Shown piece by piece: positions 13,201-25,500 of a stretch of DNA of 64,000 nucleotides (positions within the stretch are counted from its first letter, which is position 1; every line of letters begins with the position of its first letter). The notes beneath the pieces are model-generated. The model had not been told where the DNA came from. It ran no database searches and was given only the letters and a program-made list of their open reading frames with translations. Source of the stretch: Anaspis maculata (taxonomy: Eukaryota > Arthropoda > Insecta > Coleoptera > Scraptiidae); NCBI GenBank assembly GCA_949128115.1, contig OX421967.1, forward strand, positions 59,904,855-59,968,854. Reading direction: 5' to 3'. The position numbers were made by a program, and so were the translations under genes.

Positions 13201-16200
13201 AAACTATCGTTTCTAGGAGAAACACGGCCACGTGGATGGCCAAGTTTCACGTTTGAAGTTTTCAGACAGATCCAATATTTGTCACGCCTCACTGGTCGGA
13301 CAGACAGGTATAAATACTAGGTCGAGCTGGCCACGATTCATTTGTCATTGAAATGGCGCAGGGTGAAGTCGACCCAACTTTCAGCATTGTCCTCGGATAT
13401 TTGAAATTGTTACAAGATGACATATTCGATCCGCTCGATTCTGTTCTGACAAGGAACAATCTCAGAATATTCTCGCGACAACTGACGGAAGCTCTGGGGG
13501 AGATGACTGAGTCAGACAACACTGGGTCCTTGAGGGAGCTTCTGGAACCCGAGCTGGAACCAGTACAACGAATTCGGCCTCCGGGTTGATCCCGAAACCG
13601 AAAAAACCGGTTCTTTTCAGAACCAAAAATCATATAACACAAAGAAAGTGATCACAAAACGAATCAATCGAGAGAGAAATCTCGGAATAATGGGAAACTA
13701 TCGTTTCTAGGAGAAACACGGCCACGTGGATGGCCAAGTTTCACGTTTGAAGTTTTCAGACAGATCCAATATTTGTCACGCCTCACTGGTCGGACAGACA
13801 GGTATAAATACTAGGTCGAGCTGGCCACGATTCATTTGTCATTGAAATGGCGCAGGGTGAAGTCGACCCAACTTTCAGCATTGTCCTTGGATATTTGAAA
13901 TTGTTACAAGATGACATATTCGATCCGCTCGATTCTGTTCTGACAAGGAACAATCTCAGAATATTCTCGCGACAACTGACGGAAGCTCTGGAGGAGATGA
14001 CTGTGTCAGACAACACTGGGTCTTCGAGGAAGCTTCTGGAACCCGAGCTGGAACCAGTACAACGAACTCGGCCTCCGGGTTGATCCCGAAACCGAAAAAA
14101 CCGGTTCTTTTCAGAACCAAAAATCATATAACACAAAGAAAATGATCACAAAACGAATCAATCGAGAGAGAAATCTCGGAATAATGGGAAACAATCGTTT
14201 CAAGGAAAAACACGGCCACGTGGATGGCCAAGTTTCACGTTTGAAGTTTTCAGACAGATCCAATATTTGTCACGCCTCACTGGTCGGACAGACAGGTATA
14301 AATACTAGGTCGAGCTGGCCACGATTCATTTGTCATTGAAATGGCGCAGGGTGAAGTCGACCCAACTTTCAGCATTGTCCTTGGATATTTGAAATTGTTA
14401 CAAGATGACATATTCGATCCGCTCGATTCTGTTCTGACAAGGAACAATCTCAGAATATTCTCGCTACAACTGACGGAAGCTCTGGAGGAAATGACTGTGT
14501 CAGACAACACTGGGTCTTCGAGGGAGCTTCTGGAACCCGAGCTGGAACCAGTACAACGAACTCGGCCTCCGGGTTGATCCCGAAACCGAAAAAACCGGTT
14601 CTTTTCAGAACCAAAAATCATAAAACACAAAGAAAGTGATCACAAAACGAATCAATCGAGAGAGAAATCTCGGAATAATGGGAAACTATCGTTTCTAGGA
14701 GAAACACGGCCACGTGGATGGCCAAGTTTCACGTTTGAAGTTTTCAGACAGATCCAATATTTGTCACGCCTCACTGGTCGGACAGACAGGTATAAATACT
14801 AGGTCGAGCTGGCCACGATTCATTTGTCATTGAAATGGCGCAGGGTGAAGTCGACCCAACTTTCAGCATTGTCCTTGGATATTTGAAATTGTTACAAGAT
14901 GACATATTCGATCCGCTCGATTCTGTTCTGACAAGGAACAATCTCAGAATATTCTCGCGACAACTGACGGAAGCTCTGGAGGAGATGACTGTGTCAGACA
15001 ACACTGGGTCCTTGAGGGAGCTTCTGGAACCCGAGCTGGAACCAGTACAACGAACTCGGCCTCCGGGTTGATCCCGAAACCGAAAAAACCGGTTCTTTTC
15101 AGAACCAAAAATCATAAAACACAAAGAAAGTGATCACAAAACGAATCAATCGAGAGAGAAATCTCGGAATAATGGGAAACAATCGTTTCAAGGAAAAACA
15201 CGGCCACGTGGATGGCCAAGTTTCACGTTTGAAGTTTTCAGACAGATCCAATATTTGTCACGCCTCACTGGTCGGACAGACAGGTATAAATACTAGGTCG
15301 AGCTGGCCACGATTCATTTGTCATTGAAATGGCGCAGGGTGAAGTCGACCCAACTTTCAGCATTGTCCTTGGATATTTGAAATTGTTACAAGATGACATA
15401 TTCGATCCGCTCGATTCTGTTCTGACAAGGAACAATCTCAGAATATTCTCGCTACAACTGACGGAAGCTCTGGAGGAAATGACTGTGTCAGACAACACTG
15501 GGTCTTCGAGGGAGCTTCTGGAACCCGAGCTGGAACCAGTACAACGAACTCGGCCTCCGGGTTGATCCCGAAACCGAAAAAACCGGTTCTTTTCAGAACC
15601 AAAAATCATAAAACACAAAGAAAGTGATCACAAAACGAATCAATCGAGAGAGAAATCTCGGAATAATGGGAAACTATCGTTTCTAGGAGAAACACGGCCA
15701 CGTGGATGGCCAAGTTTCACGTTTGAAGTTTTCAGACAGATCCAATATTTGTCACGCCTCACTGGTCGGACAGACAGGTATAAATACTAGGTCGAGCTGG
15801 CCACGATTCATTTGTCATTGAAATGGCGCAGGGTGAAGTCGACCCAACTTTCAGCATTGTCCTTGGATATTTGAAATTGTTACAAGATGACATATTCGAT
15901 CCGCTCGATTCTGTTCTGACAAGGAACAATCTCAGAATATTCTCGCGACAACTGACGGAAGCTCTGGGGGAGATGACTGAGTCAGACAACACTGGGTCCT
16001 TGAGGGAGCTTCTGGAACCCGAGCTGGAACCAGTACAACGAATTCGGCCTCCGGGTTGATCCCGAAACCGAAAAAACCGGTTCTTTTCAGAACCAAAAAT
16101 CATATAACACAAAGAAAGTGATCACAAAACGAATCAATCGAGAGAGAAATCTCGGAATAATGGGAAACTATCGTTTCTAGGAGAAACACGGCCACGTGGA

Positions 16201-16810
16201 TGGCCAAGTTTCACGTTTGAAGTTTTCAGACAGATCCAATATTTGTCACGCCTCACTGGTCGGACAGACAGGTATAAATACTAGGTCGAGCTGGCCACGA
16301 TTCATTTGTCATTGAAATGGCGCAGGGTGAAGTCGACCCAATTTTCAGCATTGTCCTTGAATATTTGAAATTGTTACAAGATGACATATTTGATCCGCTC
16401 GATTCTGTTCTGACAAGGAACAATCTCAGAATATTCTCGCGACAACTGACGGAAGCTCTGGAGGAGATGACTGTGTCAGACAACACTGGGTCCTTGAGGG
16501 AGCTTCTGGAACCCGAGCTTGAACCAGTACAACGAACTCGGCCTCCGGGTTGATCCCGAAACCGAAAAAACCGGTTCTTTTCAGAACCAAAAATCATATA
16601 ACACAAAGAAAATGGTCACAAAACGAATCAATCGAGAGAGAACTCTCGGAATAATGGGAAACTATCGTTTCTAGGAAAAACACGGCCACGTGGATGGCCA
16701 AGTTTCACGTTTGAAGTTTTCAGACAGATCCAATATTTGTCACGCCTCACTGGTCGGACAGACAGGTATAAATACTAGGTCGAGCTGGCCACGATTCATT
16801 TGTCATTGAA

Positions 16811-16996
16811 ATGGCGCAGGGTGAAGTCGACCCAACTTTCAGCATTGTCCTTGGATATTTGAAATTGTTACAAGATGACATATTCGATCCGCTCGATTCT
16901 GTTCTGACAAGGAACAATCTCAGAATATTACATTATAATACACTACACGTAAATTCAATAATACCATTACACCACTATCGGCTAGGTTGTTGTTGA
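16811..16996 (+). pseudogene. Truncated last array unit
   Basis: Unit 35 keeps the promoter and the first 39 codons, then at 16930 runs into unrelated sequence and reaches a stop at 16996. It has no stem-loop. This marks the right edge of the array. Confidence 0.85.
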
Positions 16997-17208
16997 CATT
17001 TTCAGAACGCGACATTTTTGACATTATGATGATATGATGACAGTCACGTCACCCCATCGCGTGTGCATCGGGTCTTTCGCGGCGCCTTCTTTAAATGTTG
17101 GTATCCCGATTGGCGCCAAATACAAATGGTGTCAGCATTTTAGCATGCATTTTGGCAAAAAATAAAGGCCAATAATGCCAATGCAAATAAAACCCAAGCC
17201 TGGCTCTA
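16930..17208. other. Array-edge spacer, nothing recognised
   Basis: A short stretch between the array and the first copy of the dispersed repeat. I see no ORF, RNA gene or clear repeat in it. Confidence 0.6.
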
Positions 17209-17404
17209 CCACCACATAAACGGTTCTGCCACGATATTTGTGGAATTGTTGATCAGATCAAATCGGAATCAAAAGCGGAAGCATAATTCAAGTCTGGAAT
17301 GAGCTGATTCAACTATGGGTTAATTTTTCTCATTGGTGGGCTCTCGGATGGCACATTTTGCTTGGGCTTGTTTTTTGTCCAAGCTCTGATATATCAGAGT
17401 CATA

Positions 17405-17653
17405 GGCCCGTATTCATATCCCACTTTTAAGCTAAAAGCGCTTTTAGTGCGATGCACATTTAGGGGCATTTCTCATATTACAGTGTTCAAAAATACATTA
17501 TTGCGATTGGGAGCGATTGTATGTACTTAATTGCTATTAATTTGCGCGTTAATTTGTATTTTTGAACACTAAAATATGAGAAATGCCCCTAAACGCGCAT
17601 CGCACTGAAAGCGCTTTTAGCTTAAAAGTATGGGATATGAATAGGTACGGGTC
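17405..17653. mobile_element. Foldback MITE with GGCCCGTATTCAT ends
   Basis: About 100-bp arms (GGCCCGTATTCATATCCC...AGCTAAAAGCGCTTTTAG and its complement near 17590-17640) form one long hairpin round a short centre. There is no coding capacity. Its termini match those of the larger element immediately to the right. Confidence 0.75.
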
Positions 17654-17656
17654 AAA

Positions 17657-19755
17657 GGCCCGTATTCATATCCCACTTTTAAGCCACATTTAGCATGCCT
17701 CTAACAAAAAGCGCTCGGCAACCTGATAAAAGCGGTCGTATTCATAGGCCACCTTTTACCTCCTGTTAGGGCCCATCTAACTAAAAGGGGTGTTGATTTG
17801 GCAACGTTGTGAAATGTACTCAAAACTACCTACCCGAAGGTGAACGCAGGTAGGCAAGAACCCCAAGCCGCTTTCGTTTTGCGCCGGGAGCCGCTCCGGG
17901 TAGATCACTAGATAGAGAAAGTAGATACATACACCAATCACGGCCCAGCTGGATCTGTTTTCTTTGTCTAGTGATTTACCTCGAGCAGCTCCGCCTGGCA
18001 AAACGGAAGTGCTGGCAACTCTTGCTACATTGATGTACTGCGGATTGCATAAAACCCCGCAAAAAACTTTCAGGGAGTTTCTTCCACAGTTTCAAGAATA
18101 GCGGCCTGGATCTGTAAACTTAACAAGTAAACACCTCTTTCGACTGTTTTGTGCAAGTCGTCCCCGCCTTGAGTACAGTAAATATACGTTGTTTCAGAAA
18201 TATTGCTATCCCAGTAGGTCATGAAAATCTAAATGCAGCTTTAGATTTAGTTACAAAAAACGTCAAATCAAAAGTGTAAGTCTCATGGAAACTTCATTAT
18301 TTATTTTCAAGTTATAAGTCAGATCTTTCACTCCTTTCAGTCAGAAAGTATTTCTTCAGTTTTTTATCAAGTATCACGTGCGGAACCCCATTCAAGGTGC
18401 ACTTGAAGAAAGATACATGCAGTTTTGATGTCGAACCGTCTCTGTTTCCGATCTCAGGACTAAAAAAAAATAGGCACCTGGGGAGTCAGCAGATTTCGTT
18501 CTTGCCACAGTCTCAATAAACATTGTGCACATATCACACAGGTAGATAGTGAAGCGTTTGATATTCTGTGGTGAAGCAGTAAAGCTAACTCCATGGCCTT
18601 GAGAGGGATCAGATATCAAGGAAGATCTGCTTCTAAAGCCGAGTTACGCTGTTCTACTTCAACTGAGCCTTTTAGTGGAGACAGAAGCACGAAATCTGGT
18701 AGGATATGGCACAACAGACTGTACTGTACCTACTTTTTTGATTGAGAACGAGCGCCTGGCTGATTTTTTTCTCGACTGGGCTCAGGGATCCACGGCCACT
18801 TTTTGGCTGTAAGTAGTGATAAACCTTGGCTTCTTTTTGCCAGTATGCGTTTGACCGTGCAGTACGTTACTAAAGATCAAAGCAACGCGCTGAATGCTGG
18901 CAGCTGCATTGTTGGAATCTCTGAAGAATTCTTTGCATCAGCGTCAAAGTATTTCACGTTCTCTCGCAGATAAACGAACTGGATCCCCACACATGGCGTG
19001 AAAATTATCAGGTAATCAAAATCAATGAAGGAACAACACAACAGTAGCAGTAGGTATAACGTAACAGGAACAACAGTAACTGTATAAGTAACACGTACAG
19101 ATTCTTAAAACTTGCGTTGATAGGTGCTAATTACGATTTTTTTACCAAAAGCTATCCCAGGTGAACAGAAACATGATAGTTTGGATGACAGTAAAAAACT
19201 TGGCGGCTGATTTTGATTGACATGTCACACTGACTTGGGACTAAAACAATTAACGTTTTAGAACTAGACAAAGCTAAAGCGACTTTTACCATATACTTCC
19301 AATGCCTACTGAGATAGCAATCAATCTGAAACAACGTATAGTAAAGGAGTATGACCGAAAGGGACATCCAGAGCATTGCGCACTTCCTGCATTTCGGCGG
19401 CATGCTTCATTAATTCAATTAAATCAATATTTTTGAAAGAAAATGTGATTTTCGTCACACTTCCCAAGAACACACGGCACAGCTTGTAGGTTAAATGGAC
19501 TCAAAACACGCCTGTTGGCACATTTGGATCCCATCTAACTTGACGCATGCGTGGGACCATCCAAAGTCGCTTAAAGACACGTAAAAGAGACATATGAATA
19601 GACGCGTCTCTAAACATCCCCTTTTAAGACGACTTTAGAGACGCCTGTTTAAAGTGATGATAGAGGCGCGCTAAAACCACGTATGAATACGGAAATGTTA
19701 GAGGCGCATCTTTAAAACCGCTTTTAACACTAAAAGGGGGATATGAATACGGGCC
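17657..19755. mobile_element. 2.1 kb non-autonomous DNA transposon, AAA duplications
   Basis: It starts GGCCCGTATTCATATCCC at 17657 and ends with the complement GATATGAATACGGGCC at 19755, flanked on both sides by AAA (17654-17656 and 19756-19758). The interior has only short ORFs (up to 83 aa) with no recognisable transposase. A 3-bp duplication is compatible with a PIF/Harbinger-type element, but the family is not established. It and the adjacent MITE together interrupt the ~2.5 kb repeat. Confidence 0.6.
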
Positions 19756-19919
19756 AAAGACTTTAAATCTGACACACAGCTGATGCAGTAACCGTGGGTT
19801 CCACAAAACAGATAATACGAGATTAGTTGATTTGCGATTTTTGTTTGTCAATTTGTAGCTAGCTGATCAATGGAAATGCTGGTTTGTCCCTCAATAATGT
19901 AAAGATGATGGGTCTAGTA

Positions 19920-20178
19920 CACTGCCGTGCTAAGCCTAATGCGCGTATCTACATTTTGATAAATTTGATACACTGCAGTTTTATGCCAAGTTTTTATGCC
20001 GTTAAGTTATAGTATAATATGAATGGAGCAGTTATTTGAGAACTCTAATTATTGCGCTATCCATGTATAATCATAACCATATGATCGCGAACATCATAGC
20101 CTCTAAAATATGAGCATGAAAATGCAGTGTATCAAATTTATCAAAGTGTAGATACGCGCATTAGGGTTAGCACGGCAG
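19920..20178. mobile_element. MITE with ~60-bp inverted repeats, TA flanks
   Basis: The left end ACTGCCGTGCTAAGCCTAAT and the right end, its near-exact complement (ending TTAGCACGGCAG), extend inward for about 60 bp to a GATACACTGCA segment. TA flanks both sides (19918-19919 and 20179-20180), as for Tc1/mariner-type insertions. No ORF. Confidence 0.75.
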
Positions 20179-21475
20179 TACAGATTTCAGGCATTTTTTG
20201 TGAGTAATCATCTAGCATTCAGCAGAAAAAAAGTTCAGTTAATCTGCAATCAACCTTGATCGCTGATCATCTTTTTTGTAGAACTGACGGTAAGGGTTCT
20301 AAATCAAGTTAAATCAAGGAACTAGCATTTTTCATTCTTAAGATATTATCACAACAGTTAGCTCATTAGTTCTACTTTTCGAAATATTTCATCACCTTGG
20401 AAACCTAAGAACCTGTCACTTTGATCTGTCGGGCCAACAATGGATGCAGAATAGTCGCATAACGCACAACTCACTGGAACTTTTTCAATCAACTTTTCAA
20501 TCAAATCCCACTTTCCCGAAGGGACACTTCGATCAAAATCATTACTGACATCCCTGGATACCGCCGGGAAAGTTTTGTGTCGCCCCACAACAGATTTTAC
20601 TTTCCCGGCCCCCCACGAACTCGGAGGGAAAGTATTGTAATCGTGCAGAAAAAAAAGTTTTGGGATTACGCCGGATATATCCATTTTGGGGTTTTTCAAG
20701 ACGATTGAGACGATTTCCAGAATAATGTTTGTCCGTGAGTGTGTATGTCTGTGATCTTCCACGATAACTGCCGAAACGTTGATCCGATCGACTTGAAACT
20801 TGGTATGCAGACGGGGTTTCACCCTGGAATGACCGGATTAGTTTTTGGCTGTCATCTGTCAAACAGAAGTGTCACTATCAGAAAATGACAGAAGCTACAT
20901 CTCACGGAACTTGACTTTCGATATGTCATTTGAAAGCCCTTGAAAAACTGTATTCAGAACAGTTTAAAATATTTCCATATCTGTTATCTGTCAAATTATA
21001 AAAAATATCAAAGTCTGAAACTTTGCCATTTAATTATTCAAAATCTATAGGACAGATGTGAACCAAACCCGGCAGGAAGCAACATTACCAAAAAATCAAA
21101 CTAATGCTGAAGTTGGAGTTTCCCACCGTTTTCCGGACAAGCGCTATGAATTTTCAAAGTTTGGCCTAGCCGAATTCAGCCGGGCTTGCCTGTTCCTCGA
21201 TTTTTGGCCTACTCAATTTTTTTAGCAACCAGACCGGTACGTTTTTGTTACATTGACGTATCCATCGTGATCCCTGGTATCTATGTCAAAGTGACAAAAT
21301 AATTATGGATACAGGCAGATCTCGGTGTGTTTCTTTTTATCGTTTAAGACAACAGTGTGCTCCGATCCTTTGTGTCTTCAAGTATCGTTTTGGGGGGCTC
21401 CGTGAACCCCCTTGTGTTTTCTGTAGCTTTAGCAACTCCAGTATGCCCATCCCGTTTTGGCGTATACCTACGTTC

Positions 21476-22540
21476 TGTGATGGATGTTGGGATTAAACCC
21501 CATTCACAATTATGACCTACCTACTGAAAACAAGGGACTCATTTGAATTATCTGAACCAAAGGAATCATTTGAATTGATCTCGCCTTCTGTTGGGCATCG
21601 TGGGTTCGCTTGTCAGGAAAACAAATGGAAACAAAATAAAATATCTATTGAGTAACAAAGAAGAGAAATATACAAAAGGGGTGAATAAAAATAAAGACTA
21701 AAGGCAATTTAGACAAAACTTGGTACTTATGGAAACAATAACAATCATAATAATAATTCTACAAACACCATACGAAGAGACTAATTCAGTTCAATTTTCA
21801 GGTTGAAAGGGTGGAGTGTACAAGTACATACCAGAGTGCGAGATGGTTCGAGGCACATTTTTGGTACTGTCACTACTTGTTCCTACCGCCATAGGCGGCA
21901 GGAACTTTTAGCTTCTATCGGTCTTGCTTGTTGCTGTACTTGCTCTCGATGTCGGTGCTCTACTCTTGATTGTCTACTAGCTATATCCTCTGTCTTGGTT
22001 TTTGGGGGGTTTTTATATCCGCCCAGTTTTTTGGTGGGTGGTCCATCGCGTGAGATTTTTTCTACTGGTGTGCGTCAGAACCATTAAACTTGTCAGTTTG
22101 TATAAACAACTGTCAAGCGGTATTTGATTTATTTAGATTTTTATTTATCGCTCTTTTGCCGCGAAATGTTTCAGTTAACACCTCGCTTGACACTTGTTTA
22201 TATGTGGGTTTGATTTATTATATTTGAATGTTGCGCTTCGCGTCTTTTCTCACGGATTGAGTTTCCTTTGTGTTCGATGGCACGTGCGTCCACTTCAAGT
22301 ATGCGTCATTCTGTTCTTTGGAAAACGTCGCTTCCCTGGTCGCTCTCTATGTCTAATCAGTATAAGTTTTGCGTGGCTTCGTTATAAAAATAATGCTTTT
22401 CTTGACGTCTAAAACCTGAAGGGCTATGTGATAACTTCCAATTGCAACTAAAGCAAATTCTAATAAAGGAAATTATTTAGATAATTTTTGTGACGACTCA
22501 TTAGATTATTAAAAACTATTTTCTCTCCCTGGGCACCACA
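21476..22540 (+). repeat. 5' LTR
   Basis: Runs TGTGATGG...CACCACA with an AATAAA signal near 22460. It differs from the 3' LTR by a small indel near 21530-21560 and a few substitutions. Two ORFs inside it (94 and 72 aa) are identical between the LTRs, but only because the DNA is. Confidence 0.85.
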
Positions 22541-25500
22541 AATACTCCCTTCCCCGTTTCAGAAAAGCAAGCTATGTAGCTTGGTTTTCTGGCTTCTGGT
22601 CAATTGAACTGTCTTGGTCTTGGTTTAGACTTAACTCTAAAGATAATCAAGCGTGCTAGAAAAAGAACTTGAGCTAAAAAAAACTAAATCCGAAAGGTGA
22701 CACAATCTATTATCAACATCATCTCTTGTAGTCATAACATCTATTAGATATGACTACAAATGCGGCTAATACATATACTAACATTTCTCAATTAAAAAAA
22801 AAAACACTAAATACTAGGTATATTATTATAATTGAGATTGAAATCAAGTAACCGTAAAATTCAAAAATATGAGAATTGATAAAAATAAGTCGTGTTCACC
22901 TGACGACGCGTCGTGGTTGGCGTCTTCCGTGAAATTATGACAAAGTGCCATTTGCACTTAGTTGACTTTGTTGCTGGTGGATGTAGTCGTTGAGGTGGAT
23001 TGAGAGAAAAAAAAAACACAAGGTTCTTCAGAAGACAGGGCTTTTTGCAAAAGCTTGCCCGAAGAAAGAACTTTTTCTTGCACAACACATAACTATAGAA
23101 CTTAGTTTCGGAGAGTTTATGTCACTGTTGTTGTTGCTGTTGTTGGTGTTGGTGTTGTTGTTGTTGAGTGTTGAGTGCCCAAGTTTCTAGGTGGTCAGGG
23201 TTGACTGAGTCGATGTAGATTTTGCACTGGGTTAAGTTTTTTGGAAACAGCATGCAATACACTGGTGTGCATTGGAACGATTATTGTGGGTCTGGTAGTT
23301 TGAGTTGTGATGGGAAACACGTTCAACAAACGTCTTTTTCAAGAAGACTGAAGATCGAGGTTTGTTTCATGTTCCACTGGGTTGACGTGAGTTCAGACTA
23401 TGTTGCGTGTGCTTGCTGTGCTGTGATTGTGTTTCAACACAAGTCAAATCTTCGTCTTCACGCTTTAGGTACCTTCATTTTGGATGAACTATGAATAGTC
23501 TTGCATGGTGTTTTTACAATGTTTTTCCCTAACTTTGATTTAAAATTCTTATTCAGTAATCTAACTAAAATAGTCAGACATAAGAGTGAATTAGAATGTG
23601 GAATGTTCTTTCAATAATCATCGTACTTTTGTTTCCATTTATTATTTTTGCATCTTTCAGTGCTGTCTGAGTGTTTTGAAAAATATGATTCCTTTGCTTA
23701 TGTGATCCATTCAATATTCGACTCTACGATAATTCAACTTCATGTTGGCTTGTGATTCTTGAGTTAGTGGTTCCATTTTCTTTCATTATTTGCGTATTAT
23801 CAAGTGCAAAGAGATAAAAACTTATGAGTTAAAAGTAAAAGTGAAGCTTTCATTTCAATTCGAAAATCACGTGAAATCAAAATTCAATTGTGTTATTTGA
23901 CAAGTTGTCATTTGGTAATTCGATGTTTTATTATGCGGTCGAGTATAATTCATTAAAAATTCAAACTCTTTTAATGTTTTCAAGGAATTTGATTGGATTA
24001 CCATCAAGTTATTCAATTAGTTCAGGTGATGTGAATATCAATATTTTATTTGCTAAAAAAAACATTAGTGCAATATTTGCAAAATTGGAAAATCAAGTTT
24101 GTTGAAAAGTAGTCTCACAAGAGTGAGAATAAGCAACAAAGAAGTATTCAATGTGTTTGTCCAGAAAAAAAAATCATCAAGTGAAAAAAAAGTAAAAAAT
24201 GTTTTTCCTATTATTTTGAAACTTGGATAGTTTCCAAGAATTAAAACAGAAGTATACAGTTCCATAATAAAAATCGTATTAAAATTCATTCAGCAAAATT
24301 AAAAGCGTTATCAAAAGGTTTTTGAAAATTGTCTGGAAATTATTGTTAATTTGATATTAAAATTCCGATCGTACAATCCATAGGATTCATCTTATTACAA
24401 GCATAATTCAACGTGCATTATTCCACTTTAAAAGAAAAATTAAGAAGGTCTGTAAAAAAAATTCAAGTGTTTTTAAACGTTTATAAATATTTTTAAAATA
24501 CGCTAGAATGTGAGCGTAGTCGCGTACACATATTTAGATATCTGATTTTTAAGTTGACATTGTCATGTAAAGAGTTGAGTAATGAGAAAATGATGGGAAA
24601 TTATCAAAATTACTTGTGAACCAATAAATAATCATTTAAGCAAATTCTATAGTAAGTAGACACTAAATTCATCAATCAGAAAGATCAATTGTTGAGATGA
24701 TGTTTGGTTCTGAATAAAGGAATGTAAATTTTTTTTTTCTTCTTTAGGTAATTATAAGTACTTGATCTCGATTAAGCATTTTTGCGTTAATTTTGTCAAT
24801 GTCTGAATTATTAATCCTTCCTGAAAGTGCTTCCATGGTTGAAACAATGATTTGACTAGTATTATTTGTGTGTTACTAAATTTTCAATCGAAATTAGTGC
24901 AATTATCGGAAGTTTGATTAGTATATTTCTTCTCATTGATTCTTATCGTCTTCTACTACTGGTACTTCAAGTTCTTGCAGGTGACATCGCCTATTTGTTT
25001 GATTTTTTTTTCTTTTATTTTCGCTGATCTGTTACCAGGTGTACAAGGGGGTTTCTAGAGTTCCTCTTTCCACATGAAGAGCTTCGTATCACCTCCTGGA
25101 TTCAAAGATTTGTGAGATATTCGATGCCCGCTGTTCCTTCGGGGCAGGCGTCGCCTACTTAACCTTTCCTCGTTTTGGATAATGATCTCTCAAAACTGAA
25201 CTCGATTCCTTAGTTACAAGAGGCCATTATCTTTTGGTTATTTCGCCCGTCACGGGTTGATTACAATTCTTCGTCTCTATTTTTCTGCTGAAAAGGACAG
25301 CAACAACAGGGTTGCCCCAGACAATAAGTGATCAGACCACTACTTTACGCTCATTTGTTCGTAAGGCAATACTATAATTTTTTTTTCTACTGGAATTCCT
25401 TTTATACCGAGGCTTTTCCTCGAGGTATTTTTGCTTTCCTTTTTCTTGCTTTAGGGATATGTAGTTTATTTTTTCTGAGTCTCTTTTTCTCTTTGATGCA

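Larger units (their letters stand above)
1..16929. repeat. 494-bp tandem array of histone-cassette-like units
   Basis: Thirty-four complete units run from an ATG at 15 to the ATG at 16811, each exactly 494 bp apart, so no net indel occurs in any unit. The array enters from the left edge and breaks off at 16929 inside unit 35, at about codon 39 of its ORF. Units differ by a handful of substitutions only. Blocks of variants recur at fixed distances: units 3-6 resemble 15-18 (12 units, 5928 bp), units 18-21 resemble 26-29 (8 units, 3952 bp), and units 9 and 14 share a stem-loop variant. Some units, for example 7 (ATG 2979) and 33 (ATG 16317), combine the 5' half of one type with the 3' half of another. 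This fits unequal crossing-over and gene conversion. Each unit contains the promoter, ORF and 3' hairpin described separately. Confidence 0.97.
17209..21475 (+). repeat. Non-coding ~2.5 kb repeat, copy 1 (5' part), with insertions
   Basis: The segment starting GGTTCTGCCACGATAT recurs at about 30340, 32345 and 37080. Landmarks in order are CCGAAGGGACACTTCGATC, a TTTGTGTCGCCCC segment, GGATATATCC, TGACAGAAGCTACATCTCAC, CGGCAGGAAGCAACATTA and a GTGTTTTCTGTAGC segment. In copy 1 the sequence is split at 17404/19756 by GGCCCGTATTCAT-ended elements, near 19920-20178 by a MITE, and at 21475 by the LTR element, and resumes at 29232. ORFs up to 154 aa on the minus strand recur in each copy but drift in frame, so I treat the repeat as non-coding. 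Confidence 0.75.

Noticed and set aside
1..16929. CRISPR-like or plain satellite interpretation of the array
   Set aside because: Units are identical along their whole length with no spacer diversity, so not CRISPR; the ordered promoter and hairpin signals argue against an inert satellite, though that is not excluded.
20358..20862. Minus-strand ORFs of the ~2.5 kb repeat (also 30755, 33903, 36875 and 37436)
   Set aside because: Copies change frame and length with small indels, as expected for non-coding repeat DNA.
21803..22412. 94- and 72-aa ORFs repeated at 28494 and 28885
   Set aside because: They lie inside the LTRs and are identical only because the LTRs are; no motif is recognisable.
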